DNA of 64,000 bases, taken from assembly GCF_016592555.1 (NCBI RefSeq), contig NZ_AP014546.1:2800501-2864500 (forward strand), in the 5' to 3' direction. The position numbers and the translations under genes were made by a program. The notes under the pieces are model-generated. The model ran no database searches and was not told where the DNA came from. It was given only the letters and a program-made list of their open reading frames with translations. Below, in pieces: positions 63,729 to 64,000 of this stretch (its first letter is position 1; each line of letters begins with the position of its first letter). The stretch comes from Neptunomonas japonica JAMM 1380. GTDB taxonomy: Bacteria > Pseudomonadota > Gammaproteobacteria > Pseudomonadales > Balneatricaceae.

Positions 63729-64000
63729 ATGGCAAGACCAGCAGAGTTTGATAGAAGCGAAGTACTCAATAAAGCCATGGAGGTTTTTTGGCGCACAGGG
63801 TATAACGCCACATCGGTTACTGATCTTGTGCATGCTACGAGTCTTAAACCAGGATCTCTATATGGGGCATTCAATAGTAAACGTGGACTCTTCCTTGAAG
63901 TTATCGATAATTACGCGAACCGCAGCTTAACACGCATCAGCGAGTGCATGGAACAATCGGATTCTGCCATCGATGCTATTGCACATTTTTTTTCCCGCAT
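63729..64000 (+). CDS. TetR-family regulator (5' part, gene runs off the window)
   Basis: About 90 codons are visible. The helix-turn-helix reads ARPAEFDRSEVLNKAMEVFW, then YNATSVTDLVHATSLKPGSL and YGAFNSKRGLFLEVIDNY. The pattern is typical of TetR/AcrR regulators of the NemR or YxaF group. The ATG at 63729 has no strong Shine-Dalgarno. The ligand domain lies beyond the window. Confidence 0.85.
   Translation, partial: MARPAEFDRSEVLNKAMEVFWRTGYNATSVTDLVHATSLKPGSLYGAFNSKRGLFLEVIDNYANRSLTRISECMEQSDSAIDAIAHFFSR

Overview
The window reads as the chromosome of a free-living, probably marine gammaproteobacterium of the Oceanospirillales type. This is an inference from gene content: a dcd/mrp/metG neighbourhood, AspC and UvrB of the gammaproteobacterial kind, an Aap amino-acid ABC transporter, an OlsF-type ornithine-lipid synthase, a sulfatase and SulP, with moderate GC throughout. 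Both ends cut through genes: an iron alcohol dehydrogenase at the left and a TetR regulator at the right. I see no phage, transposase, integrase or CRISPR array.

Region 1 (1-17364) looks like one catabolic and transport island made of several transcription units. ALDH and Fe-ADH (alcohol to acid) sit beside a five-gene beta-oxidation operon: SDR, SCP2-like thiolase, two small hot-dog dehydratases and an LCAD-type acyl-CoA dehydrogenase. A separate acyl-CoA ligase follows, then a DUF1302/DUF1329 envelope pair that diverges from a YCF48-like/MMPL-RND pair, and an AraC regulator. Clear minus-strand terminators close three of these units. The gene set predicts uptake of a hydrophobic alcohol or ester across the envelope, oxidation to an acid, CoA activation and chain shortening. 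The substrate cannot be read from the sequence.

Region 2 (17496-29010) is a tightly packed minus-strand Bat/MoxR operon (MoxR, DUF58, DUF4381, VWA BatA, degenerate BatB, TPR BatC, BatD) running straight into an eight-haem cytochrome c with a TPR tail. It is preceded by a secreted type I sulfatase and a second AraC regulator.

Region 3 (29374-51605) is mostly core genome: tRNA-Thr and tRNA-Val, a NarL-type two-component system, a degenerate PilZ protein, uvrB, aspC, a TetR-controlled RND efflux operon, an internally duplicated unknown protein, an unknown protein coupled to dcd, mrp, an LplT-like MFS carrier, trmA, an HDOD protein and metG.

Region 4 (51606-56252) is the aapJQMP operon behind a convincing sigma-54 promoter. 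aapJ, the binding protein, is interrupted by an in-frame amber codon where the family has tryptophan. Region 5 (56389-64000) holds a HopJ-family protein, a SulP transporter, a nucleoside deaminase, dinB with a LexA box, an olsF-like gene, a membrane J-domain protein, a lipoprotein and the start of a TetR gene.

The best candidates for something not well described are the sulfatase/Bat/octahaem unit, the catabolic island with its envelope apparatus, and the two unrecognised proteins next to dcd.
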